From a virus, in IMG/VR virus record IMGVR_UViG_3300020122_000665, positions 1-64,000 of that record: a stretch of 64,000 nucleotides of DNA; one strand, 5' to 3'. Position 1 is the stretch's first letter, and each line of letters opens with the position of its first letter. Shown piece by piece: positions 31,974-39,415 of the stretch. A model generated the notes under the pieces. The model had not been told where the DNA came from, ran no database searches, and worked only from the letters and a program-made list of their open reading frames with translations. The translations under genes and the position numbers were made by a program.

Positions 31974-33367
31974 GGCAGGAAGCCCTATTCGGCGGCGCGC
32001 GGCTTCAGATGAGCGATTCCATCCGCTTGACGATCGAATCTCTGTTCACCTACGGGTCGACCCATCAGCATTGGGCGATCGCGTGGTCGGGAGGGAAGGA
32101 CTCGACGGTCCTGCTGACGATGGTCGTATGGATCCTGCTCTCAGCCAGGGAAGCGCGCCGCGGGGCGTTCATCATCAACGCCGAAATCACGGCTCTGTTG
32201 CGCCTGCTCCGCGCCCCGAAGTCTCTGACAGTGCTTTACGCGGACACGCGCATGGAGATCCCCCCGCTGTGGCAGGCGGCCTGCTCGATTCGCGACGAGC
32301 TGACCGACAAGGCCGCTGATCTCGCCGAGAACGGCTGCACGCTCGTCGTGCGCACTGTGATGGCGCCGATCGATCATCGATTCTTCGTCTACATGCTCGG
32401 GCGCGGCGTTCCGCCTCCGTCGACTAGATTTCGGTGGTGCACCGATAAGCTGAAGATCCAGCCGATGGCCGAGGAGCTGCGACGCCTCGTCGAGGCGGAG
32501 CGCCAGACTCCGCCGCCTCCCTCGGAAGCGATCGCCGCCGTGGCTGATGATCTTCGCCAGAAGCTCGGCGACGACTACGAGGTCATTGGTCCGAGGAAGC
32601 TATCCGATAAGATCCTCCTGCTCACCGGGCTCCGCGTCGGTGAGAGCGCTGCGCGCGATGACCGGATCGCGATCGCGTGCGGCCGCGACGGCGGTGAGTG
32701 CGGCCAGGGCTGGTATCAAGAGTCGCTCGACTCGTCATTCTGCGACACGCTGGCGCCCATTCTTCACATGCGCGTCTGCCACGTGTGGGAGTGGCTGAAG
32801 CATTGGGCCGAGCGGATCGAGTTCGGAGACTGGTCGACCGCGCTTCTCGCGGATGCGTACGGCGGCGACGAGGCGGAGGAGAAAAACGCGCGCACCGGCT
32901 GCGTCGACTGCAATCTCGTCGAGGAGGATCGGGCGCTCAAATACAGCAGTCGCCTTGATGGATGGACGCATCTTCAGCTCCTGGTCGGAGCCCTCAAAGC
33001 GATCTACGCGGAGATGAAGAAGCCGCAACACCGGCTACGACAGCCCGGAGGCGAGCGCCGGAAGGATGGAAAGCTGGCGCTCAACCAGCAGCGACTCGGC
33101 CCACTGCTGCTCACGTCGAGGATCCAGTTCCTCGACCAGATCCTCGAAGTGCAGGCGCGCGTGAACGCCGAGGCCGATCGCATCGGAGCCCCGCGCCTCA
33201 ACATCCTCAACGCAGAGGAGGAAGCGCGAATCCGCGAACTGGTGGCGGCGAACACCTGGCCCGACGGATGGAATGGCGACGAGCCGGAGGGCGATGTCAT
33301 GCTCGACAGAATGTTCGCGGACGGGACCATCCAGCCTTTGCTCCGTGGCTTCGGAGAAGGCACATGA
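31970..33367 (+). CDS. PAPS reductase/DndC-like PP-loop enzyme
   Basis: This 465-residue protein shows the PP-loop SGGKDSTVLL (about 39-48). FRWCTDKLKIQPM (about 155) and LTGLRVGESAARDDR (about 220) follow, as in phage PAPS-reductase-family and DndC-like proteins. GCVDCNLV (about 310) supplies a Cys pair. PP-loop enzymes adenylate substrates; DndC does so for DNA phosphorothioation. DndB, D and E-like partners are not seen here, so a complete Dnd system is not supported. The neighbouring methyltransferase and Mom-like genes make a role in DNA modification plausible. Confidence 0.75.
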   Translation: MRQEALFGGARLQMSDSIRLTIESLFTYGSTHQHWAIAWSGGKDSTVLLTMVVWILLSAREARRGAFIINAEITALLRLLRAPKSLTVLYADTRMEIPPLWQAACSIRDELTDKAADLAENGCTLVVRTVMAPIDHRFFVYMLGRGVPPPSTRFRWCTDKLKIQPMAEELRRLVEAERQTPPPPSEAIAAVADDLRQKLGDDYEVIGPRKLSDKILLLTGLRVGESAARDDRIAIACGRDGGECGQGWYQESLDSSFCDTLAPILHMRVCHVWEWLKHWAERIEFGDWSTALLADAYGGDEAEEKNARTGCVDCNLVEEDRALKYSSRLDGWTHLQLLVGALKAIYAEMKKPQHRLRQPGGERRKDGKLALNQQRLGPLLLTSRIQFLDQILEVQARVNAEADRIGAPRLNILNAEEEARIRELVAANTWPDGWNGDEPEGDVMLDRMFADGTIQPLLRGFGEGT

Positions 33368-33426
33368 TCGCCCTCATCGTCGGCGCGTTCCTCTGCGTCT
33401 CGCCGCCCGTCGAGCACGAACAATGA
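33364..33426 (+). CDS. Very small secreted-type peptide
   Basis: This 20-residue peptide (MIALIVGAFLCVSPPVEHEQ) has an ATG overlapping the preceding stop and its own stop overlapping the next start. It closely resembles the first 18 residues of the protein at 33662 (MIVLALLLCIPPAIEHEH), so it looks like a truncated paralogue. It may be a relic. Confidence 0.4.
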   Translation: MIALIVGAFLCVSPPVEHEQ

Positions 33427-33665
33427 GCAGGCCTCGCAATGTCCGCTGTCCTCGGTGCGGAGGCGTCGAACTGCGGATAAGAGAGAGTTCGATTGCGTAC
33501 ACCTTTTTTGAGCAGGAAGCTGGCGGTATCGTATTCGACGACGGGATACATGAGCACGGATTGATTACGGGCGTGGAGTGCAAGTGCCGTCGCTGCAAGC
33601 ACGAATGGAAGCCGCGCGGTATCACTCAGATCACTGGGTTCGCCGGTTTGAAGGAGAAGCCATGA
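33423..33665 (+). CDS. Zinc-ribbon protein
   Basis: This 80-residue protein has CPRCGGVEL (about 9-12) and CKCRRCKHEW (about 59-64), a classic zinc ribbon. The ATG overlaps the stop of the tiny upstream gene. The function is unknown. Confidence 0.65.
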   Translation: MSRPRNVRCPRCGGVELRIRESSIAYTFFEQEAGGIVFDDGIHEHGLITGVECKCRRCKHEWKPRGITQITGFAGLKEKP

Positions 33666-34408
33666 TCGTCCTCGCCCTCCTCCTATGCATCCCGCCCGCG
33701 ATCGAGCACGAGCACCGGGGCCTCCTCAAGCACCGCGCCGCGTCCGAGCAGCCGCCCGTGCGCGTGACCGTCGCCGAGATGCTGGCGTGGCCCGATCCCG
33801 CTGGCGCCTCGGACAAGCGCGTGCGCGCGAGCCAGGAGCCGATCGACGAGCACGAGCGCACGGTGTACGTGCTCGAAGGCGTGGTGGAGCTGGTGCGGCG
33901 GGAGAAGGACTGCGACCTGCACATCGAACTGAGCGAAGGAGCGAGCGATGGATTACGAGAAAGCGCCAGCCGCGACGTGCGAACACGGCATCACAGCGCC
34001 GAACTGGTGCCTACGGTGCGCGGCCGGTGCGGAGCGACGAATCCGATGCAAGCGCGGCCAGTGCGCGCACTGCGGGGGCGATCTACTGGGCAGGAGTTGC
34101 CGTCAGTGCGGCATTCTGAACGATGCTTGCGGAGAGTGCGAGCGCTGCCGCAAACCATAATCGTCGAAATCCCCGGCGAGCTGCACCTCCCTCGCGTGCG
34201 CCGTGGCGATCGCGTGCGCGTCGTCGGGTGGGGGTTCTTCGACGGGGCGCATACGTGGCAGGGGAGGGCCACGCCGTGGGAGCTGCATCCGGTTTGGTCG
34301 GTGAAGAAGCTATCGGATCCGCTTCTTCCCCATCGCTGGCGTCATTCGTGGAGCGCTCGCAAGAAGGTCGCCACCAGGCGACGCGTAGCGCTTCCGCCGT
34401 CCCTCTGA
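33662..34408 (+). CDS. Exported OB/nuclease-like protein interrupted by a nested gene
   Basis: This 248-residue protein has a signal-like N-terminus (MIVLALLLCIPPAIEHEH). A domain with VYVLEGVVELVRREKDCDLHI (about 60-90) follows. A Pro/Arg/Ser-rich stretch (about 97-165) comes next, then IIVEIPGELHLPRVRRG and GWGFFDGAHTWQG with ELHPVWS. These ends match a family of small secreted proteins with the ELHPV motif, but in those the parts before and after the middle stretch are close together. The middle coincides with the 213-bp ORF at 33948-34160 in another frame. The last 99 nt overlap the convergent sigma gene. Confidence 0.55.
   Translation: MIVLALLLCIPPAIEHEHRGLLKHRAASEQPPVRVTVAEMLAWPDPAGASDKRVRASQEPIDEHERTVYVLEGVVELVRREKDCDLHIELSEGASDGLRESASRDVRTRHHSAELVPTVRGRCGATNPMQARPVRALRGRSTGQELPSVRHSERCLRRVRALPQTIIVEIPGELHLPRVRRGDRVRVVGWGFFDGAHTWQGRATPWELHPVWSVKKLSDPLLPHRWRHSWSARKKVATRRRVALPPSL
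33948..34160 (+). CDS. Cys-rich zinc protein nested in another gene
   Basis: This 70-residue protein has eleven cysteines (CEHG, CLRC, CAHCGG, CRQCG, CGECERC), a clear multi-zinc pattern. It has a good AAGGAGCGAGCG start region. It lies wholly inside the gene at 33662-34408 in a different frame. Its length is a multiple of three, so the host frame stays open. Confidence 0.6.
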   Translation: MDYEKAPAATCEHGITAPNWCLRCAAGAERRIRCKRGQCAHCGGDLLGRSCRQCGILNDACGECERCRKP

Positions 34409-35419
34409 TTCTTGCTCCACAAGAATCGGACGTTCTGCGGCGAGCCGGATCCGGTAGCAGTTGCCCTCCTTCCGCTCCGCCGGCGACTTGACCTCCTCGA
34501 CGGGAATCCCTTCGGTCCTCATCGTCGCCAGCCACTGATAGACCTGCGGCCGGCTACGCCCGACGAGGCGCGCGAGCGAACGCACGGTCTTCGGCCCGGC
34601 GAGGAGCGCGACGATCACCTGCGACATCGCCGCCGCCGCGCTCTTGCGCCGCTTCTCCTCCTTCGCCGCCGTCGGGTCGGGCTTCGCCCACGGCAACAGC
34701 TCGCGCAGGCGCTCCTTGCCCTTCATCTCGATCTGGCGCACGCGCGTCGGGTGCAATCGATCGCCGGCCGCCGACGTCACGCCGACCGCCTTCAGGTCGA
34801 CGCCGTCCGCGCGCTCGAGCAGCACCTGGCGCTCGCGCGCCGGAAGGCGGTCTACCGCGCGACGCACGAGCACACCCTCTTGCGCGCGCACCGCCGCCGT
34901 CTCCGAGCTCTCCGCATCGTCGGCGATCGTGTCCCCGAGGGGTCGCCCATCGGCGCCGTGCACCGGGGCGTCCATCGCCGCGTCCGACGCCATGCGCAGC
35001 CGTGCCGCCGTGTTCGCGCCATCCGCCGTCGCCGGATCCGCGCGCCGCAGGGCCTTCTCGACCCGCTGCGGCGACGACAGGATGTCGATCGGCAGCTTCA
35101 TCGCGCGCGCGTTCTCGGTGACCCACCGCTGCATCGCCCGCAGGACAGGCTTCGAGAAGTAGCTCAGCGGCGACACGCCGCGCGCCGGGTCGAACGTGGG
35201 CGCCGCCTCCATGATCGCGATCGCTCCCTCGGAGTCGAGGTCGTCGATCGCCGCGTCGGGGAGGCCGAGCTTCAGGAACTGCCGCGCGCGCCGGCGGCGG
35301 AACCCCTGCGTCGCCGCCAGCACCGCGCCCATCGCGTCCTTGTCTCCCTCGCGGAGCCGCGCGAGGATGGCGACGAGGCGCTCCGACAGCTCGCCGCCCG
35401 CCTGCTGCTGCTGCGTCAC
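34310..35419 (-). CDS. Second phage sigma-factor-like protein with a C-terminal winged HTH
   Basis: This 369-residue protein's N-terminal region 2-like part (about 45-110: FLKLGLPDAAIDDLDSEGAI, SPLSYFSKPVLRAMQRWV) and region 4-like part (about 180-240: VDRLPARERQVLLERADGVD, LHPTRVRQIEMKGKERLRE) mark it as sigma-70 family. A further winged-helix HTH follows (VRSLARLVGRSRPQVYQWLA, about 285-305). A second sigma with an extra DNA-binding domain is unusual. The GTG start overlaps the upstream stop (GTGA). The 3' end overlaps a convergent gene by 99 nt. Confidence 0.7.
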   Translation of the reverse strand: MTQQQQAGGELSERLVAILARLREGDKDAMGAVLAATQGFRRRRARQFLKLGLPDAAIDDLDSEGAIAIMEAAPTFDPARGVSPLSYFSKPVLRAMQRWVTENARAMKLPIDILSSPQRVEKALRRADPATADGANTAARLRMASDAAMDAPVHGADGRPLGDTIADDAESSETAAVRAQEGVLVRRAVDRLPARERQVLLERADGVDLKAVGVTSAAGDRLHPTRVRQIEMKGKERLRELLPWAKPDPTAAKEEKRRKSAAAAMSQVIVALLAGPKTVRSLARLVGRSRPQVYQWLATMRTEGIPVEEVKSPAERKEGNCYRIRLAAERPILVEQESEGRRKRYASPGGDLLASAPRMTPAMGKKRIR

Positions 35420-35631
35420 CGTCGCGCGGCGCGCCGCGCGCGCTCGCCAGCGTTCATCTCGGTGCGAACCCGGTCCGCGGCTCCATCGAGCAGGTCAATC
35501 ACCTGGCGGTCGGTGAGACGATGCACGAACCGCTGCTTCCGGCACACCTCGTCGATCGCCGCGCGCGCGGCGCGCAGCCCTGCCAGATCTGGCGGCTCGA
35601 TGTGACCCTTCCTCGGCGGCTTCGTTTTCAT
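35416..35631 (-). CDS. Hypothetical small protein
   Basis: This 71-residue basic helical protein has AAGGAGCG upstream of the ATG at 35631. It overlaps both neighbours. The sequence RLTDRQVIDLLDGAADRVR could be an HTH-like helix pair. The function is unknown. Confidence 0.55.
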   Translation of the reverse strand: MKTKPPRKGHIEPPDLAGLRAARAAIDEVCRKQRFVHRLTDRQVIDLLDGAADRVRTEMNAGERARRAARR

Positions 35632-36329
35632 GGCGCTCCTTCGATTAGCGAGAGTTGCGGCTGCTTCGGTGGGAGGAGGTACTTCTCGAGTTCCGACGCC
35701 GGCGCGAGATGGCCGAGGACACGCTCCTCCTTCGGGAATCGACGGAGGAGCCGATACTGGCCGACGGTGCGCGAGCGCGACGCGGGCGGGCCCCACACGA
35801 ACCATGAGTAGGGCGTGCTGTCGCCGCTCTTCTTTTCGCCGGGCTTCGGCTTGATGAACTTCACCCGGCCAACCCGATCGTCGTCGGGCATCATCGGCGA
35901 GAATAGCTTCTGCCGCTCCTCGCTGTCGCCGACCCACTGCGTGCGCTCGAGGCAGACCACCCAGTCGGCGATCGCCAGTGCGAGGAGCACGAACGCGACC
36001 GCGGCGGGGAACGGAGGGTTGAACATCGCCACGTCGAAGTGCGGCATCCGCCTCAGATCGGCGGCGCGCTCCTCCAGCGCGCCGATGATCGTGCGCGCGC
36101 CGAGCGCTTCAAGGCGCGGCCGGCACTCGTCGCGCAGCTCGAGCGCCGTCCACTCGATGTCGCGGCGCACGGCGTTGACCGCTCGGATGATGTCGCCATC
36201 GCCGGCGCCGAGCTCAACCCAACGGCCGCCGGGCAGCGAGCGCGCTTCCAACTCCGCGCGCACGACATACGACGGAGTCGGGTAGAAGTCGGCGATTGAG
36301 CGCTCGCCGCCGCGGTTGGTGCTGCTCAC
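35628..36329 (-). CDS. N6-adenine DNA methyltransferase
   Basis: This 233-residue protein has FYPTP (about 15), motif I WVELGAGDGDIIRAV (about 37-51) and motif IV FNPPF (about 102-106), the catalytic core of adenine N6-methyltransferases often found in phage replication operons. The GTG start overlaps the upstream stop. It probably protects phage DNA or regulates by methylation. Confidence 0.8.
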   Translation of the reverse strand: MSSTNRGGERSIADFYPTPSYVVRAELEARSLPGGRWVELGAGDGDIIRAVNAVRRDIEWTALELRDECRPRLEALGARTIIGALEERAADLRRMPHFDVAMFNPPFPAAVAFVLLALAIADWVVCLERTQWVGDSEERQKLFSPMMPDDDRVGRVKFIKPKPGEKKSGDSTPYSWFVWGPPASRSRTVGQYRLLRRFPKEERVLGHLAPASELEKYLLPPKQPQLSLIEGAP

Positions 36330-36631
36330 GCCCTCCGACTCCTTGTCTCGTCGTCGAGGATGAACAGCAGGCAGCAGATCGCGTGCGCCAGGTGCGGCAG
36401 GCCCGAGTCGGGATCGTTCGCCTCACCGGCCCACCACGCGATGACGTGGCGGAGCGTGGCCGCGTAGTAACGGCGGCGGAGGCTCTTCACGCGCCTCCAG
36501 TTGTCGTCGCCGTAGATCGACGCTCCGAAGCCGAGCGCCTTCACGACGAGGCGCGCCGCGCGCGGCGGAAGAAGATCCCACCGATCTTTTTCGGCGTCGA
36601 GCTTGAGCCCAATCTTTCGCGTCGCTACCAC
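36326..36631 (-). CDS. dATP/dGTP pyrophosphohydrolase-type (DUF5664-like) protein
   Basis: This 101-residue protein shows the family pattern KLDAEKDRWDLLP, LGFGASIYGDDNW, YYAATLRHVIAWWAGEAND and SGLPHLAHAICCLLF, as in the short dNTP pyrophosphohydrolase N-terminal/DUF5664 domain of phages. It is small, so it may be a stand-alone domain. The GTG at 36631 overlaps the upstream stop. It would shape nucleotide pools during replication. Confidence 0.7.
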   Translation of the reverse strand: MVATRKIGLKLDAEKDRWDLLPPRAARLVVKALGFGASIYGDDNWRRVKSLRRRYYAATLRHVIAWWAGEANDPDSGLPHLAHAICCLLFILDDETRSRRA

Positions 36632-37029
36632 TGCGGCCCCCGCAGCTCCACCGGGATCGCCGGCACGGCCCGGCCGCGCGGTCTCCCCGTGCCCGGCGGT
36701 GGCGGCGGCGCCGCGGCTCGCTCGCGCGCCACCTGCTGCGGCGTCACCCGACGCACGCCGACGCTCCCCGCGGCCGCCCTCGCTCGCTCGAGGATCGCCG
36801 CCTTCGGAAGCGGCGGCGCGGGCCTCGCGGGCGACGGCGCCTGCCGCGCCGGCGCGAGGTGGCGCGACTGCTCGATCCCAGGAGCGACGCCGATCACCGC
36901 GGCGAGCGCGCGCTCCGTGATATCCGACATCGACTCGCCGTGGTCGAGCCCGTACTCGCGGAGCCTGGCGTAGGTCGTGCCGCGAATGGAGATCGACTTC
37001 CGGGTCTGCTTCTTCGCCATCTTCGTCAT
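36625..37029 (-). CDS. Ribbon-helix-helix-like protein with a Pro-rich tail
   Basis: Residues 10-45 of this 134-residue protein (KSISIRGTTYARLREYGLDH, then GESMSDITERAL) fit a ribbon-helix-helix DNA-binding domain. The rest is Pro/Ala/Arg-rich and likely disordered. The ATG overlaps the preceding stop (ATGA). Confidence 0.6.
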   Translation of the reverse strand: MTKMAKKQTRKSISIRGTTYARLREYGLDHGESMSDITERALAAVIGVAPGIEQSRHLAPARQAPSPARPAPPLPKAAILERARAAAGSVGVRRVTPQQVARERAAAPPPPPGTGRPRGRAVPAIPVELRGPQW

Positions 37030-37487
37030 GCCTCCTTCGTCGCCGCGGCAGCGTCGGCCGCGCGCTGCGGGCAGTTCGTCTGGTCGTGGTCGGACACCAG
37101 CTTTCGGCAGTAGCCGCAGCGACGGCGGTACTTGTGATCCGGGTCTTGGCGCAGCTCGCGAAGGTGCGGCTCGCAGCGCGTCTTACCGGGCGCCAGTGGC
37201 TCCTTGCAGCCGCCCACCATGCACTCGCCGTTCTTCTTCTTCGCGGCGCGCCACTGCTCGTTGGTTTTCCGCCGGTGCTCCTTGTGGCACTGAGCGCAGC
37301 GATCCGAGCGCTGCCCGGGGCGGCGCTCGAATGACTTGTGGCACTCGACGCACTCTGACGACCCGCTCGTCGCGGTGGCGAACTTCGGCGCACCGAGCAT
37401 CGCGCGGTCGACGAGGAAGCGGTAGCGGCGCAACTCCTCGTCGCGCTCGGCAAGCTGCTTCGTGAGCTGCTCTTCGAGATCGGTCAC
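37026..37487 (-). CDS. Protein with several zinc sites
   Basis: This 153-residue protein has CVEC/CAQC (about 47-70), CMVGGC...C and CGYC...C pairs, about nine cysteines and several histidines, after a short N-terminal coiled coil. The GTG overlaps the upstream stop (GTGA). It lies in the replication operon and could bind DNA. Confidence 0.6.
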   Translation of the reverse strand: MTDLEEQLTKQLAERDEELRRYRFLVDRAMLGAPKFATATSGSSECVECHKSFERRPGQRSDRCAQCHKEHRRKTNEQWRAAKKKNGECMVGGCKEPLAPGKTRCEPHLRELRQDPDHKYRRRCGYCRKLVSDHDQTNCPQRAADAAAATKEA

Positions 37488-38017
37488 TCGACCGGCCCCC
37501 GCACGCCGCGCGCGGCGAGCATGGCATCGGCGATGACGTAGGCGCGCTCCGCCACGAACGCGATGACCGCAGCAAGGCGCTCCTGCGGGGTGGGCGGTGT
37601 TGCGGCAAGGCTCTCGGCCATTGTGGACAGCGCCGCCATCGCGAACTCGTCGCGCAGCGTCTTCACCGCGGGAGCCTGCCCGACTTCACCCGCCTCCTCG
37701 AGCGAGCGCACGATGATTCCGGCGAGATGCTCGTCGGGGATCGGTGCGCCTGCCACGCTCTCGGCGTAGGCGCGCAGCGGCGCGATGATCTCCTCGTTGC
37801 GCCTCCGCTCCTGCTCGAGCGCGCGCGCCGGCGCCGCGAACTCCTCGCCCTTCTCCTGCCACTGCATGCAGATTCCGACGGCGAAGAGGCGCATCCGCTC
37901 GCTCACCGGGAACGACTGGTCGCGAAAGCAGAGGTCGGGGCGCCTGAAAATTGGCCCGCCGGCCAGGTCTTCGGCGGATCCCTTCGGTCGGTGACAGATG
38001 CTGCACTCTGGTCGCAT
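37484..38017 (-). CDS. Hypothetical protein
   Basis: This 177-residue protein begins MRPECSICHRPKG (one CxxC pair) and is helical after that, with an Ala-rich C-terminus. The ATG at 38017 lies 9 nt after the DnaB stop. The function is unknown. Confidence 0.6.
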   Translation of the reverse strand: MRPECSICHRPKGSAEDLAGGPIFRRPDLCFRDQSFPVSERMRLFAVGICMQWQEKGEEFAAPARALEQERRRNEEIIAPLRAYAESVAGAPIPDEHLAGIIVRSLEEAGEVGQAPAVKTLRDEFAMAALSTMAESLAATPPTPQERLAAVIAFVAERAYVIADAMLAARGVRGPVE

Positions 38018-38026
38018 GAGCGTCTC

Positions 38027-39415
38027 CTACTGCAGGTGCGGCGGCGGCTCACCGCCGGCGAGGTTCTCGAATCGCGTGTACGCGTTCAGGAAGGCGAGCT
38101 TCACCGTCCCCGTCGGGCCGTTGCGCTGCTTGCCGATGATGATCTCGGCGACGCCCTTGTCCGGCGACTCCTTGTCGTAGACCTCGTCGCGGTAGATGAA
38201 GGCGATCACGTCGGCGTCCTGCTCGATCGCACCGCTCTCGCGCAGGTCCGACAGCTGCGGCCGTTTGTCGGCGCGCGACTCGACGCCGCGGTTGAGCTGC
38301 GACAGCGCGAGGATCGGCACGCGCAACTCCTTCGCGAGCGCCTTCAGGCCGCGGCTGATCTCGGAGATCTCGCGCTCGCGGTTCTGCTCGCGCTTCCCCT
38401 CCGCCTGGCGACCGTGAATGAGCTGCAGGTAGTCGACGACGATCATTCCCTGCTGACGGTCGACGGTGAAAATATCCGGGTCAGAGCGCCACCGACGGGA
38501 CCTCGCGCGGATCTCGAGTAGCGTCGGAGAACCAGAGTCGTCGATCCAGATCGGCGCCTCGGAGATTCGGCTCGCCGCCCTGGTGATGTTGATCCAGTCG
38601 CGCTGCTCGAGCATCCCGCAGCGCAGGCGCGTCGCGTCGACGCGCGCCTCGCAGCACACCATTCGCTCGACGAGCGACTCCTTCGACATCTCGAGCGAGA
38701 AGACCAGCACCGGCACGCCGAACTCGATGGCGGCATTCTGCGCCGTGTTCATCACCAGCGAGGTCTTCCCCATCGACGGGCGCGCGGCGATGATCACGAG
38801 ATCGGCGGGCTGGAACCCGGCGGTGAGCGCGTCGAGCTTGTGGTAGCCCGACGGCACGCCCGTAATCGCCTGCTTGCGGTCGTAGCGCGACTCGAGCGCC
38901 TTCACCGTGCTGCCGAGGATCTTCTTGACGGGGTGGTAGGAGCTTCTCTGCGCGCGCTGCGCGATCTCGAACACCGCGCGCTCCGCCTCGTCGACGAACT
39001 CGTCGACGTCGCCGTAGTCGCCGTAGCCCTTAGCGGCGATCTCCTGCGACGCCTCGATGAGGCGGCGCGCCGTCGCCTTGCCCTGCACGATGCGCGCATG
39101 GAAGGCGATGTTCTCGACAGTGACGACGGCGCTCGTCAGCTCGGAGAAGTAGGCCTCGCCGTTGAACGCCTTCAGCTCCGTGTACGAGTCGTTGGCGCGC
39201 ATCTGCTCGGCGACGGTGATCTGATCGATCGGCTTCGACGCCGCGTCGAGCTCGATGAACGCTTTGTAAATCGCCCGGTGGAGCGGGTGGTGGAAGTCCT
39301 CTGGAACGACCACGTCGGAGACCTGGCTGAAGGCCTTCGCGTAGAGCAGCACACCGCCGAGGACGGAGACCTCGGACTCGTGGCTGTAGGGGAGCACTCG
39401 TCGAGTGGGATTCAT
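38027..39415 (-). CDS. dnaB: Replicative DNA helicase (DnaB family)
   Basis: This 462-residue protein has an N-terminal domain (about 1-150) with SHESEVSVLGGVLLYAKAF. RecA-type motifs follow: Walker A ARPSMGKTSL (about 213-222), Walker B GMIVVDYLQLI (about 320-330), then LSQLNRGVESR and the final INKQRNGPTG-type arginine-finger region (IGKQRNGPTGTVKLAF). This is full-length DnaB with no intein or fusion. The start follows GGAGAAG. Helicase loader functions probably come from the DUF1376-type gene just upstream. Confidence 0.9.
   Translation of the reverse strand: MNPTRRVLPYSHESEVSVLGGVLLYAKAFSQVSDVVVPEDFHHPLHRAIYKAFIELDAASKPIDQITVAEQMRANDSYTELKAFNGEAYFSELTSAVVTVENIAFHARIVQGKATARRLIEASQEIAAKGYGDYGDVDEFVDEAERAVFEIAQRAQRSSYHPVKKILGSTVKALESRYDRKQAITGVPSGYHKLDALTAGFQPADLVIIAARPSMGKTSLVMNTAQNAAIEFGVPVLVFSLEMSKESLVERMVCCEARVDATRLRCGMLEQRDWINITRAASRISEAPIWIDDSGSPTLLEIRARSRRWRSDPDIFTVDRQQGMIVVDYLQLIHGRQAEGKREQNREREISEISRGLKALAKELRVPILALSQLNRGVESRADKRPQLSDLRESGAIEQDADVIAFIYRDEVYDKESPDKGVAEIIIGKQRNGPTGTVKLAFLNAYTRFENLAGGEPPPHLQ

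Noticed and set aside
31970-33367. Complete DNA phosphorothioation (Dnd) system
   Set aside because: Only a DndC-like PP-loop protein is present; no DndB, DndD or DndE-like gene was seen in the window.
10442-36631. 2-aminoadenine (Z) genome
   Set aside because: MazZ-type domains alone are not enough; no PurZ-like adenylosuccinate synthetase or DpoZ-like polymerase is visible. Genes outside the window cannot be excluded.
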